Below are positions 52,587 to 63,400 of a stretch of DNA of 64,000 nucleotides, in pieces. The stretch's first letter is position 1, and each line of letters begins with the position of its first letter. The translations under genes and the position numbers were made by a program. A model generated the notes under the pieces. That model worked only from the letters and a program-made list of their open reading frames with translations, made no database searches and had not been told where the DNA came from. The DNA comes from Zeaxanthinibacter enoshimensis (GTDB lineage: Bacteria; Bacteroidota; Bacteroidia; Flavobacteriales; Flavobacteriaceae), in assembly GCF_004362865.1 (NCBI RefSeq), contig NZ_SNYI01000003.1, positions 496,001 through 560,000 on the forward strand, written 5' to 3'.

Positions 52587-54404
52587 TTAGATAGTATCAA
52601 AGTAATACCCATTCTCAGCTGCTACGTTGTCTGCGATCTGCTCCCGCAGTTTCGCCACGTTGGGGTATTCCTGGTATTTAGTGAAACGCTTAAGCCCCAT
52701 CAGCAGCATTTTCTGCTCGTCCCCTTCAGCAAAAACCAGGATGGCTTCTTTGGCTTTCTGGATAATGATGTCAACGGCTTCGTACACATAAACCTGGGCC
52801 ATCGCGATCTGTATGGCCTGCTTATCCTCGCCAAAACGCTTAACATTCTTCTCGGTACGGAGAACCGTAGATTCTGCCATATAGATCTCGATCAGGATAT
52901 CTGCGGCAGCTAGCAACAGTTGCTGGTGCTTCTCCAGTTCCGGCCCATATTTCTTGACGGCACTCCCAGTCACCATGAGGAATACTTTTTTCATCCTTTT
53001 GATGAGATCTTTTTCCTGGGCCAGGGTTTCTGAAAAGTCCGGGGTATCAAAAGAAGGGATACCCATCAGTTCTTCGCCCACGGCTGTAGCCGGTCCCAGC
53101 AGGTCTACATGACCTTTCATGGCTTTTTTGACCAGCATACCCACGGCGAGCATCCTGTTGATCTCGTTGGTTCCTTCGTAGATCCTGGAGATCCTCGCAT
53201 CACGCCAGGCCGATTCCATCGGTGCCTCTGCACTGAATCCCATCCCCCCAAAAACCTGTAATCCTTCATCCGCACTGATCTGCAGATCCTCGGACACGGC
53301 AACTTTTAACAGGGAGCATTCTATAGCGTATTCTTCCACACCCTTAAGTTCTGCTTCCTGCAGGCTATTCCCATCTGCAAGGCGTAAATGGATACGGTCT
53401 TCAATATTCTTGGCAGCACGGTAAGAAGCGGATTCCCCGGCATAGGCATTCACGGCAATCCTGGCGATCTTGGCTTTTACTGCCCCGAAATTGATGATAG
53501 GAGTTTTAAACTGCACCCTCTCCTTGGCGTATTTAACCGCCTCGTCGGCCACCCTTCTCTGGGCTTCGAGACATGCAGCTGCCAGCTTAATACGGCCAAT
53601 ATTCAGGGCGTTCATAGCGATCTTAAAACCATTGCCACGCTCAGATAACATATTTTCTACCGGCACCTTGGTCTCGTTAAAGAATACCTGGCGGGTAGAA
53701 GAGGAGTGGATCCCTAATTTCTTTTCTTCTTCCCCGAGGGTGATACCGTTTTCAGGATCGTTCTCTACGATGAAACCGGTAATATTCTTGTCATCCCCGA
53801 TCCTTGCAAACACGATGAATAGCTGGCAGAACCCCGCGTTCGATATCCACATTTTCTGCCCGGTGATGCTGTAGTATTTTCCATCCTCGGATAGCACAGC
53901 TTTGGTCTTGCCCGAATTGGCGTCAGAACCTGCTCCCGGTTCGGTAAGGCAATAAGCCCCGAACCATTCGCCCGTAGCCAGCTTAGGCACGTATTTCTGC
54001 TTCTGTTCCTCGGTGCCGTAAAGTGTGATCGGCATGGTACCAATACCTGTATGCGCTCCGAATGCCGTACTGAAAGAGCCGGTTACCCCGGAAATATAAT
54101 CACAGACCAGCATGGTAGATACAAAACCCATTCCCATACCCCCGAAAGCTTCGGGTACGGCGACGCTCAATAAGCCCAGTTCCCCTGCTTTTTTCATACA
54201 GGCCTCGGTAAATGCATAATCTTTCTTTTCAAACCGTTCCCAGTTGGCCCATAGCTCACGGTCGGCAAACTCATTGGTGCTGTCGCGCATCATGCGCTGT
54301 TCTTCACTCAGGTCTTCCAGGGTGAAGATCTCCTCGCAGGCTGTTTCCTTAACTAGGAACTGCCCGCCTCTTAAAATTGATTTCTTTTCTGTTTCCGTAC
54401 TCAT
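52587..54404 (-). CDS. fadE: Acyl-CoA dehydrogenase
   Basis: 605 residues, the long Bacillus YusJ/FadE-like type with a C-terminal extension. Seen: CLTEPGAGSDANSGKTKAVL (FAD/substrate), KMWISNAGFCQLFIVFARIG, FGGMGFSAEAPMESAWRDAR and IYEGTNEINRMLAVGM. First oxidation step of fatty-acid degradation. Last gene of the operon MarR-fadN-fadA-fadE; 5 nt after the thiolase gene. Confidence 0.95.
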   Translation of the reverse strand: MSTETEKKSILRGGQFLVKETACEEIFTLEDLSEEQRMMRDSTNEFADRELWANWERFEKKDYAFTEACMKKAGELGLLSVAVPEAFGGMGMGFVSTMLVCDYISGVTGSFSTAFGAHTGIGTMPITLYGTEEQKQKYVPKLATGEWFGAYCLTEPGAGSDANSGKTKAVLSEDGKYYSITGQKMWISNAGFCQLFIVFARIGDDKNITGFIVENDPENGITLGEEEKKLGIHSSSTRQVFFNETKVPVENMLSERGNGFKIAMNALNIGRIKLAAACLEAQRRVADEAVKYAKERVQFKTPIINFGAVKAKIARIAVNAYAGESASYRAAKNIEDRIHLRLADGNSLQEAELKGVEEYAIECSLLKVAVSEDLQISADEGLQVFGGMGFSAEAPMESAWRDARISRIYEGTNEINRMLAVGMLVKKAMKGHVDLLGPATAVGEELMGIPSFDTPDFSETLAQEKDLIKRMKKVFLMVTGSAVKKYGPELEKHQQLLLAAADILIEIYMAESTVLRTEKNVKRFGEDKQAIQIAMAQVYVYEAVDIIIQKAKEAILVFAEGDEQKMLLMGLKRFTKYQEYPNVAKLREQIADNVAAENGYYFDTI

Positions 54405-54409
54405 TTCGG

Positions 54410-55600
54410 TTAGTTTAAAAATTCATAGATTCCGGCAGCTCCCTGCCCGGTCCCGACGCACATGGTCACCATGCCGTATTTACCTTTCATATCCCGCTTA
54501 CGCATTTCATCAAATACCTGCACGGATAATTTAGCTCCTGTACATCCCAGGGGATGACCCATAGAGATGGCGCCCCCGTTTACATTGATGATCTCGGGGT
54601 TGAGGTCCAGTTCCCTGATCACGGCAAGTGACTGGGATGCGAAAGCCTCGTTCAGTTCGATAAGTCCGATATCCTCCTGTTTTAACCCGGCTTGTTTCAA
54701 GGCCTTTGGGATGGCTTTTACCGGGCCGATCCCCATGATGCGCGGGGGTACCCCGGCTGCGGCATAGCTTACCAGCCTGGCGATAGGCTCCAGTTTCAGT
54801 TCCTTGACCATTTCTTCACTCATCACCATGACAAAAGCGGCCCCATCACTCATCTGGGAAGAGTTCCCCGCAGTGACACTTCCGCCGGCAGCAAAAACGG
54901 GTCTCAGCTTAGCCAGTACCTCCAGGGAAGTATCGGCACGAGGTCCTTCATCCTTATTGACGGTATAGGTCCGGGTTGCTTTTTTGCCGGAATCATCTAC
55001 GTAATTCTCTTTAACCTCGATAGGAACGATCTGGTCCTGGAAGCGGCCTTCTGCCTGGGCTTTAAGCGCTTTCTGGTGAGAATTATACGCAAAGGAATCC
55101 TGGTCCTCTCTTGATACTTTGTACTGCTGGGCTACAGCTTCTGCTGTGAGTCCCATTCCCCAGTAGTAATCCTCATGACCTTCTTTCGCTGTTTCATAAT
55201 CCGGGGTAGGCTTATACCCTCCCATGGGAATAAAACTCATGCTCTCGGCTCCCCCGGCTATAATGCAGTCGGCCATGCCGGTCTGTATCTTTGCGGTGGC
55301 GATACCAATAGTTTCCAGGCCCGAAGCGCAGTAGCGGTTTACGGTTACCCCGGGGACATCCTCGATCTCGAGACCCATGAGCGAAATCAGCCTGGCCATG
55401 TTCAGACCTTGTTCAGCCTCAGGCATGGCGTTACCGACCATGACATCGTCAATACGTTTTTTATCCAGTTGGGGCAATTGCTCCATCATGTAACTGATGG
55501 TTTCTGCAGCCAGTTCATCGGGGCGTTTAAAGCGGAACAATCCCCTTGGGGCTTTCCCGACAGCAGTCCTGTATGCTTTTACTATATATGCGGTTTTCAT
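54410..55600 (-). CDS. fadA: Acetyl-CoA C-acyltransferase (thiolase)
   Basis: 396 residues. Catalytic Cys in VNRYCASGLETIGIA, then GGAESMSFIPMGG, His/Gly motif NVNGGAISMGHPLGCTGAK and the second Cys in MVTMCVGTGQGAAGIYE. Cleaves 3-ketoacyl-CoA. 3 nt from fadN and 5 nt from fadE. Confidence 0.97.
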   Translation of the reverse strand: MKTAYIVKAYRTAVGKAPRGLFRFKRPDELAAETISYMMEQLPQLDKKRIDDVMVGNAMPEAEQGLNMARLISLMGLEIEDVPGVTVNRYCASGLETIGIATAKIQTGMADCIIAGGAESMSFIPMGGYKPTPDYETAKEGHEDYYWGMGLTAEAVAQQYKVSREDQDSFAYNSHQKALKAQAEGRFQDQIVPIEVKENYVDDSGKKATRTYTVNKDEGPRADTSLEVLAKLRPVFAAGGSVTAGNSSQMSDGAAFVMVMSEEMVKELKLEPIARLVSYAAAGVPPRIMGIGPVKAIPKALKQAGLKQEDIGLIELNEAFASQSLAVIRELDLNPEIINVNGGAISMGHPLGCTGAKLSVQVFDEMRKRDMKGKYGMVTMCVGTGQGAAGIYEFLN

Positions 55601-55603
55601 GTC

Positions 55604-58009
55604 TTAGTTTCTTAGGGGTTTACCCGTTTTTAACATATGTTGAATTCGTTCCAGTGTTTTTCGCTCGGTTGCCAGGGAGAGGAAGGCTTCCCTTTCCAGG
55701 TCCAGCAGGTATTGTTCGCTGACATAGCTGGCTTCGGAAAGATCCCCACCGGCCATTACGTAGGCCAGTTTATTGGCGATCTTCTTATCGTGATCAGAAA
55801 TGTAGTGGCCCGCTTCCATGGAATCTGTTCCTACAAGGAACATCCCCAGGGCCTGTTTCCCTAGTACCTTGACGTCTTTACGTCTAGGGGGCATGGTATA
55901 CCCGCTCTCGGCCATCAGCAGGGCGTGGGCCTTGGCTGTGGCGATCTGCCGGTCCTTGTTGACCACTACGATATCTTTTCCTTTCTGTAACAGCCCAAGG
56001 TCGTATGCTTCGTAGGCCGAGGTTGACACCTTGGCCATCCCGATGGCCAGGAAGTACTCCTGCAACACATTCAGCTCCACATCGTTCTTGCGGAAGGTAT
56101 CCGAGGCTCTTAGCGCCATCTCCTTGGATCCGCCTCCGCCGGGAATCACACCGACACCGAATTCCACGAGGCCGATATAAGTTTCAGCGGCTGCAACCAC
56201 TTTATCGGCGTGCAGGCTCAGTTCGCAACCTCCCCCCAGGGTCATTCCGTGGGGCGCCGCAATGGTGGGGATAGATGAATACCGCATCCTCATCATGGTA
56301 TCCTGGAAGGCTTTTATAGAGTAGTTCAGTTCGTCATATTCCTGTTCCACCGCCATCATAAAGATCATTCCAATATTCGCACCCACCGAAAAATTAGCCG
56401 CCTGGTTGCCTACCACCAGTCCCTGGAAATCCTTTTCGGCAAGGTCTATAGCCTTGTTCAGGCCTGAAAGGACATCGCTGCCGATGGTGTTCATTTTAGA
56501 TTGGAATTCAACGTTCAGGATCCCGTCTCCCAGATCTTCCACCACCACTCCTTTATTCCTGAAGACAGCTTTGGATTCCCGGATATTGTCAAGGATGATA
56601 AATGCATCCTGTCCCGGGACCGCGATCATATCTTTTTTATCGAGGTCATAATAATAGGTGGCACCATCTTTTACGGAGTAGAAAGACCCGATGCCTGCCT
56701 TTTTCATATCGCCGACCCAGGAAGCAGCTTCCTGCCCCGATTCTTTGATCAGCTCTAATCCTTTTTCAAACCCTATGGCATCCCAGACCTGGAAAGGTCC
56801 GTGCTCCCAGCCGTAACCGGCTTTCATTGCATCGTCTATCTTGTAGAGCTCATCAGAGATCTCGGGAACCCTGTGCGTCACGTATGCAAAGAGGGCACCA
56901 AAACTCAGGCGGTAGAATTTACTGGCTTTATCGTCCCCATCGATCAGTACAGGGAAACGGTCGATTACCTTGTCTATCGGCTTGGTTCGTTCCAGAGAGG
57001 CAAAGCTTGCTTTCTTATTCTCCCGGTATTCCAGGGTATCCAGGTCCAGTGTGAGGATAGTGCTCTTCCCGTCTTTACCTTTTTCCTTTTTATAAAAACC
57101 TTGCCCGGTCTTACTGCCGTACATTTTCTTCTCTAACATGGCATTGATGAAATCGGGCTGCTGGAAAACCTCGCGGCGCTCATCGTCCGGACAGTTCTCG
57201 TAAACTCCCTGGGCAACGTGGGCCAGCGTATCCAGCCCCACCACGTCCACGGTCCGGAAGGTGGCCGATTTAGGCCTGCCTATCACCGGGCCTGTCAGCT
57301 TATCCACTTCCTCAACGGTTAGACCAAGGTCCCGCACCAGGTGGAAAAGGCTTTGTATGCCAAATGTTCCGATCCGGTTGCCGATGAAGGCCGGGGTATC
57401 TTTTGCCAGCACCGAGGTCTTACCCAGGAATTTCTCGCCATATCCTTCAAGGAAGGCAAGGATCTCAGGTTTCGTTTTCGGACCGGGAATGATCTCGAAC
57501 AGTTTCAGGTACCGGGCCGGGTTAAAGAAATGGGTTCCGCAGAAATGCTGCTGGAAATCTTCACTCCGTCCTTCACTCATAAAAGCAATGGGTATCCCGG
57601 AGGTATTGGTCGTGATCAGGGTACCCGGGGTCCGGTGTTTCTCCAGCTTCTCAAATACCTGTTTCTTAATATCCAGTCGTTCAACGACCACCTCTATGAT
57701 CCAGTCTGTATCCGCGACCTTGGAAATGTCATCTTCCAGGTTCCCAGTGGTAATACGGTCTGCGAATTTCTTGTGATAGATAGGGGAGGGACTGGATTTT
57801 AAAGCGGTGGCCAACGAGGTATTTACGATCCTGTTGCGAACCACTTTATCTTCCAGGCTGAGTCCCTTTGACTTTTCTGCATCGGTGAGCTCCCTCGGAA
57901 CGATATCGAGCAGAAGAACTTCTACTCCTATATTGGCAAAATGGCAGGCGATACCGCTTCCCATGATCCCTGAACCGATTACGGCTACTTTATTGATGTG
58001 TCTGTTCAT
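55604..58009 (-). CDS. fadN: 3-hydroxyacyl-CoA dehydrogenase/enoyl-CoA hydratase
   Basis: 801 residues, Bacillus FadN (YusL) layout with the dehydrogenase first. NAD motif VIGSGIMGSGIACHFANIGV, HFFNPARYLKLFEII, then the crotonase half from about residue 500 with SVGANIGMIFMMA and MTLGGGCELSLHADKVVAAA. Two middle steps of beta-oxidation on one chain. 12 nt after the MarR gene. Confidence 0.96.
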   Translation of the reverse strand: MNRHINKVAVIGSGIMGSGIACHFANIGVEVLLLDIVPRELTDAEKSKGLSLEDKVVRNRIVNTSLATALKSSPSPIYHKKFADRITTGNLEDDISKVADTDWIIEVVVERLDIKKQVFEKLEKHRTPGTLITTNTSGIPIAFMSEGRSEDFQQHFCGTHFFNPARYLKLFEIIPGPKTKPEILAFLEGYGEKFLGKTSVLAKDTPAFIGNRIGTFGIQSLFHLVRDLGLTVEEVDKLTGPVIGRPKSATFRTVDVVGLDTLAHVAQGVYENCPDDERREVFQQPDFINAMLEKKMYGSKTGQGFYKKEKGKDGKSTILTLDLDTLEYRENKKASFASLERTKPIDKVIDRFPVLIDGDDKASKFYRLSFGALFAYVTHRVPEISDELYKIDDAMKAGYGWEHGPFQVWDAIGFEKGLELIKESGQEAASWVGDMKKAGIGSFYSVKDGATYYYDLDKKDMIAVPGQDAFIILDNIRESKAVFRNKGVVVEDLGDGILNVEFQSKMNTIGSDVLSGLNKAIDLAEKDFQGLVVGNQAANFSVGANIGMIFMMAVEQEYDELNYSIKAFQDTMMRMRYSSIPTIAAPHGMTLGGGCELSLHADKVVAAAETYIGLVEFGVGVIPGGGGSKEMALRASDTFRKNDVELNVLQEYFLAIGMAKVSTSAYEAYDLGLLQKGKDIVVVNKDRQIATAKAHALLMAESGYTMPPRRKDVKVLGKQALGMFLVGTDSMEAGHYISDHDKKIANKLAYVMAGGDLSEASYVSEQYLLDLEREAFLSLATERKTLERIQHMLKTGKPLRN

Positions 58010-58021
58010 TGCAGCTTTGGA

Positions 58022-58468
58022 TTATTTAGTGTTGTTATGGTATATTTTCTTTTGAGTGACCACTTTATTGATGATCTCCATCACTTCAAAGAAGTGATCT
58101 AACTTTTCGGGGGAGGTTTGCGCCCTGACGGCTTCATTGAACCGCAGTACGGCGTCTTTAGAATCTTTCCGTTTTTCAAGTCCAAACTCGGTCAGGAATA
58201 ACAGGACCCCGCGACCATCTTCAGGGTTTGGCTGACGGGTGATCAGGCCTTTCTCTTCCATGCTCTTCAGGATACGGGAAAGGCTTGTCGCTTCCATTCC
58301 CATCCTTGGACCGAGGGCCGTAGACGGGGTTCCTTTTTTAGGGTCCAGGCTCAGTAGTGTAAAACCTACCGCCATGGTCGACCCGAATTCTTTAGCCTCT
58401 TCATTATACATCCTGGCGACGGCTTGCCAGGTAGCCCTGAGGGCGTAATCAATGGTGATTTCCTTCAT
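58022..58468 (-). CDS. MarR-family regulator of the fad operon
   Basis: 148 residues. Winged helix: GFTLLSLDPKKGTPSTALGP, RMGMEATSLSRILKSMEEKG, LITRQPNPEDGRGVLLFLTE. First gene of the operon and next to a perfect 26-bp palindrome; probably a repressor released by acyl-CoA, as in other flavobacterial and Gram-positive fatty-acid operons (inference). Confidence 0.95.
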   Translation of the reverse strand: MKEITIDYALRATWQAVARMYNEEAKEFGSTMAVGFTLLSLDPKKGTPSTALGPRMGMEATSLSRILKSMEEKGLITRQPNPEDGRGVLLFLTEFGLEKRKDSKDAVLRFNEAVRAQTSPEKLDHFFEVMEIINKVVTQKKIYHNNTK

Positions 58469-58485
58469 AATGGTTTGATGGAAAC

Positions 58486-58523
58486 CAAATATAGGAAAAT
58501 TTATTATGCATGCATAATAAATT
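58486..58523 (-). promoter_or_regulatory. fad operon promoter and MarR operator
   Basis: A perfect 26-bp palindrome at 58498-58523, half-site AATTTATTATGCA. On the minus strand the -7 element TATATTTG is at 58493-58486, 18 nt before the MarR ATG, and the palindrome covers the region where the -33 element should be. Binding there would block RNA polymerase. Confidence 0.85.
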
Positions 58524-58600
58524 GCAATTATTTTGGTAAGGTCCTGTTTATGTAGGTTTTATGCCCGGTTAAGGCCAGGGGAAAGGGAGTTGATCACTGC

Positions 58601-60370
58601 TTACCTGCCGTAGATATCTTCATAAAGACCGAAGTACTTCTGTTTGATCTGGGCTCTTTTCAGTTTCATAGTAGGGGTAAGCAAACCATTGTCTACCGTC
58701 CACGCATCCGGAGTCAGCCGGAATTGCTTTACTTTTTCCCATTTGGCGAAATTCTCGTTGGCCAGGTCCACTTCTTCCTGTATACGGTCTATGACACGCT
58801 GGTCATTAACCATCTGCTCGGTACCGTTAAAGTTAAGTTCGTGAATTTTTGCCCAGTCCTCCAGGAATTCGAAATTCGGCTGGATCAGGGCAGCAGGCAT
58901 TTTTTCACCTTCACCCACCACCATAACCTGTTCTATGAAGCGCGATTGCTTCATGCGGTTTTCCAAAAGCTGAGGGGCAACATACTTTCCTCCGGAAGTT
59001 TTAAACATTTCCTTCTTCCGGTCTGTGATCTTCAGGAAACCTTCATCATCCAGCTCCCCGATATCACCGGTATGGAAATAGCCGTCTTTGAGCACTTCTG
59101 CGGTCTTCTCAGGATCTTTATAATAACCAAGCATTACGTTTGGCCCCTTGCAAAGGATCTCACCGTCCTTGGCGATCCTGACTTCCACTTTTCCTATAGT
59201 CTTGCCTACTGTGCCTATTTTCCAACCCTTGTTGCGTTGGTCGTTTACAGAAATAACTGGGGAAGTTTCCGTTAATCCATAGCCTTCCATTACAGGGATT
59301 CCGGCGGCACCAAAGATCCTGCTCAGCCTGGGCTGCAGGGCAGCACTTCCGGATACCATGGTTTCTAGGTTTCCGCCGAGGCCTGCCTGCCATTTACTGA
59401 AGATGAGTTTCCTGGCAATTTTCAGCCGGAATTCGTACCACCAGCCGTTGGCCCCGTAAGGCTCGTACTGCAGTCCGAGTTCTACGGCCCAGAAAAATAG
59501 TTTTTTCTTGATACCAGTGAGGTCTGCGCCTTTTGCAATGATCTTGTCATAGACCTTCTCCAGCAGGCGGGGAACGACCGTCATTACGTTAGGCTTTACT
59601 TCCTTAAGGTTATCGCTGATCGCTTCTATACCTTCTGCAAAATAAATGGTGATCCCGCAGTATTGGTAGAGGTAGAGGATCATCCGTTCAAATATATGGC
59701 ACACAGGTAAAAAACTAAGCGAAGTGGCTCCCGCTTCAAAAGGTACCCGTTTTTCACTCGCGAGCACGTTAGAGACGATGTTGTCATGCGAAAGCATCAC
59801 TCCCTTCGGTTTACCGGTGGTTCCGGAAGTATAGATCAGGGTAGCTACATCTCCGGGTTTAACAGCTTTCTTGCAAGCTTCTACATCTTCCTGGTTTTCG
59901 GTATCGGCACCGAGCTGCAGTACCTCTTCCCAGCTTTTGCAGCCAGGTATGTCATCAAAAGAGTAAATTTCTTTTAGCCCCGGTACCTGGTCCCGTACGC
60001 TTTGGACCTTTTCAAATACCTCTCCGCAGGATACAAAGCAATGTCTTGCCTCTGAATGGTTTAGCACATAGGCGTAATCCTCTTCGGAAATGGTGGGGTA
60101 GATCGGAACGGTTTGGGCACCGAGTTGTAATACCCCGATATCCATGATATTCCATTCCGTCCTGTTGGTAAGGGATATGATGGCAACCTTGTCATCAGCT
60201 CTTACGCCCATCTTCAGCAAAGCCCTGCTAATCGTATTGGCTTTGTCTATATATTCCCGGGTTGATGTTGCTACCCAGTTACCGTTGTATTTGGTAACCA
60301 GGGACTTATCCATATTATAACGTTCCAGTTGGTAATACGGGAAATCAAAGAGTCGGCTTATGGTTTGCAT
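58601..60370 (-). CDS. Long-chain fatty acid-CoA ligase
   Basis: 589 residues. AMP-binding motif ATLIYTSGTTGKPKGVMLSH, then GYGLTETSPVISVN, YFHTGDIGELDDEGFLKITD and RKKEMFKTSGGKYVAP. Activates fatty acids with ATP and CoA. It lies upstream of the fad operon on the same strand but 132 nt away, and the MarR operator stands between them, so it seems to be a separate unit. Confidence 0.96.
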   Translation of the reverse strand: MQTISRLFDFPYYQLERYNMDKSLVTKYNGNWVATSTREYIDKANTISRALLKMGVRADDKVAIISLTNRTEWNIMDIGVLQLGAQTVPIYPTISEEDYAYVLNHSEARHCFVSCGEVFEKVQSVRDQVPGLKEIYSFDDIPGCKSWEEVLQLGADTENQEDVEACKKAVKPGDVATLIYTSGTTGKPKGVMLSHDNIVSNVLASEKRVPFEAGATSLSFLPVCHIFERMILYLYQYCGITIYFAEGIEAISDNLKEVKPNVMTVVPRLLEKVYDKIIAKGADLTGIKKKLFFWAVELGLQYEPYGANGWWYEFRLKIARKLIFSKWQAGLGGNLETMVSGSAALQPRLSRIFGAAGIPVMEGYGLTETSPVISVNDQRNKGWKIGTVGKTIGKVEVRIAKDGEILCKGPNVMLGYYKDPEKTAEVLKDGYFHTGDIGELDDEGFLKITDRKKEMFKTSGGKYVAPQLLENRMKQSRFIEQVMVVGEGEKMPAALIQPNFEFLEDWAKIHELNFNGTEQMVNDQRVIDRIQEEVDLANENFAKWEKVKQFRLTPDAWTVDNGLLTPTMKLKRAQIKQKYFGLYEDIYGR

Positions 60371-60437
60371 AGGGTAGTAAAAGATAATCCCTGCAAAATA
60401 GGAAAAGAACCTGAATTTTAAAATGCCAACGGCATAT

Positions 60438-60477
60438 TAAAAAAAGATGGTAACCCGGAAGAGCAATCCTCCGGGTT
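60438..60477 (-). terminator. Terminator of purL
   Basis: On the minus strand AACCCGGA-N10-TCCGGGTT, then ACCATCTTTTTTTAATATG. Confidence 0.8.
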
Positions 60478-60494
60478 CTAGTGGTCACTTGAAA

Positions 60495-63400
60495 TTATAA
60501 GGCTTCCAGCCACTTGCGGGCATTTTCGAATGCCCGTAGCCACGGACTTACCTTATCATTTTCCCTGCCCGGGTAATAGGCCCAGTTCCAGGGGAAGACA
60601 GACCGTTCTATATGAGGCATGGTAACCAGGTGTCTTCCGCTGGCATCGCACAACATAGCTGTATTGTAATCACTGCCATTGGGGTTGGCGGGATATTCTG
60701 TATACCCGTACCCGGCGACAATATTATATTTGTCCCTGTCTTCAGGCAAGCGGAATTTACCTTCACCATGTGATATCCAGACACCCAGGGTGGTGCCGGC
60801 CATGTCTGATAACATCACGGAATTATTCTCCTGTATGGTGACCGAGGTAAAAGCGCTTTCGTGCTTGTGGGAATCGTTATAGGTCATTTTTCCGTGGGTT
60901 TCATGTTCCGGGTACAGCAATTCCAGTTCCATGAACAACTGGCAGCCGTTACAGATACCTACAGATAATGTATCCGGCCTGGCGAAGAAATTATCCAGGG
61001 CCTTCCTGGCCTTCTCATTGTATTTAAAGGCACCTGCCCATCCTTTGGCACTTCCCAGTACATCACTGTTAGAGAAGCCGCCTACAGCTCCTATAAATTG
61101 TATATCCTCCAGGGTTTCCCTGCCACTGATAAGGTCTGTCATATGCACATCCTTCACATCAAAGCCTGCCAGGTACATCGCATTGGCCATTTCCCTTTCA
61201 GAATTACTCCCTTTTTCCCGGAGGATGGCTGCCTTTGGCCTTTTTCCTTCTGCAGGTCTCTTGGGTAATTCCCCGGTAAATACCTCGGGAAAAGTATAAT
61301 TTAAGGGTTGGTGTTTGTAATTCTTGTACCGGTCAGCAGCGAGCCCGTTAGCTGTCTGCTGATTGTCTAAGAGGTAGCTGGTCCTGTACCATTTATCTCG
61401 CAGCTGTGCTATGTCAAACTCGTATTCAGAATCCTGGTTCCTTACCTTTAATACCGGGGTGGTGGTTGCTTTACCTATGTGGTAACACTTTATCCCGGCA
61501 TCCTGCATAGACTTCTCAAGGTCGGGTTGGTCACTTTGCAGGACTACCCCGGAATTTTCCGCGAAAAGTACGCGTATACTGTCTTTTTCACCCAGGGAGC
61601 TCAGGTCTATTTCAGCCCCGGTTCCGGTGTCAGGGAAACACATTTCGAGCAGGGTAGTGATAAGTCCGCCAGAAGCTACATCATGCCCGGCCTGTACATG
61701 ACCCGCTCGGATAGCTGCCTGTATAGCGTTAAATGCCTTGGAAAAATGTGCACTGTCTTTTATGGTAGGAGCCTGGTCACCCACGCTGTTCAGTAGCTGG
61801 GCAAAGGAAGAACCTCCAAGTTTAAAGTCATCCGCAGAGAGGTTGAAGTAATAGAGGGCGCCCCCATCTTTCTGCAACATGGGTTCGGTCACCTTGTTGA
61901 TATCACTGCAATGCCCGCTTGCAGAGATGATCACCGTTCCCGGGGATAGTACTTCCCCATCCTTATATTTTTGTTTCATGGAAAGGGAATCCTTTCCTGT
62001 AGGTACATTTATACCCAGTTCTATAGCGAAGTCAGATACGGCTTCCACCGCCTCATACAGGCGGGCATCTTCTCCCTCATTATTGCAGGGCCACATCCAG
62101 TTGGCAGACAGGGAAACGGACCTGAGGCCTTCCTCCAGGGGAGCCCAGACGATATTGGTCAGTGCCTCTGCAATACTGTTGCGACTACCGGCTGCAGGAT
62201 CGATCAGTGCAGATACGGGCGAATGGCCGATAGAGGTCGCTATCCCGGCATCGTTCCTGAAATCGAGCGCCATTACCCCGCAATTATTGAGGGGTAACTG
62301 CAGAGGACCAACACATTGTTGTTTTGCTACCCGACCGCCCACACATCGATCTACTTTATTGGTCAGCCAGTCCTTGCAGGCCACCGCTTCCATCTGCAGC
62401 AGCTGTTCCAGGTACTGGTGTAATTTTTCCGACTGGTACTCCGGGGCTTTATAATTTCGTTCCACGCTCTGGTCTGTCATGACCATCTTAGGTGAGCTGC
62501 CGAACATTTCAGACAGTTCTAAATCCATTGGAGACTTAATGCCATCCCCGGCCTTAAAGGTAAAACGGTGATCCCCGGTTACATCGCCCACCACGTACAT
62601 CGGTGCACGTTCCCTCTCAGAGATGCGTTGCAGCAGGTCCAGGTCTTTTTCGCCCAGTACCAGTCCCATCCGTTCCTGGGATTCGTTCCCGATGATCTCT
62701 TTGGCAGAGAGGGTAGGGTCTCCCACCGGGAGTTTATCCAGTTCAATGGCGCCCCCGGTCTCTTCTACGAGTTCAGAAAGGCAATTCAGGTGTCCCCCGG
62801 CTCCGTGGTCGTGAATGGATACTATTGGATTATCTTTCCCTTCAACCATACCGCGGATGGCATTAGCTGCTCTTTTCTGCATTTCGGGGTTGGATCGCTG
62901 AACCGCGTTCAGGGTGATTGCAGAGCTGAAAGCTCCTGTATCGGCGCTGGAAACGGCGGCCCCGCCCATCCCGATACGGTAATTATCACCCCCAAGGATC
63001 ACGATCTTGTCTCCCTTCGCAGGGACATCTTTCAGGGCCTGGTCGGCTTTCCCATAGCCGATACCCCCGGCGAGCATAATGACCTTGTCAAAACCGAGTT
63101 TCCTGTTGTCTTCTTCATGTTCAAAAGTAAATAGCGAACCGGCAATTAGGGGCTGCCCGAACTTATTCCCGAAATCAGAAGCCCCGTTCGAAGCTTTGAT
63201 CAGGATATCCAGTGGTGTCTGGTACAGCCACGGCCGTTCCTCCATCCCGTTTTCCCAGGACCGGCCTTCTGCAAGCCTGGGGTAGGAGGTCATGTAAACT
63301 GCTGTTCCTGCCAGGGGCAGGGAGCCTTTTCCACCTGCGAGGCGGTCACGGATTTCTCCCCCGGATCCTGTCGCTGCCCCGTTGAAGGGTTCTACCGTCG

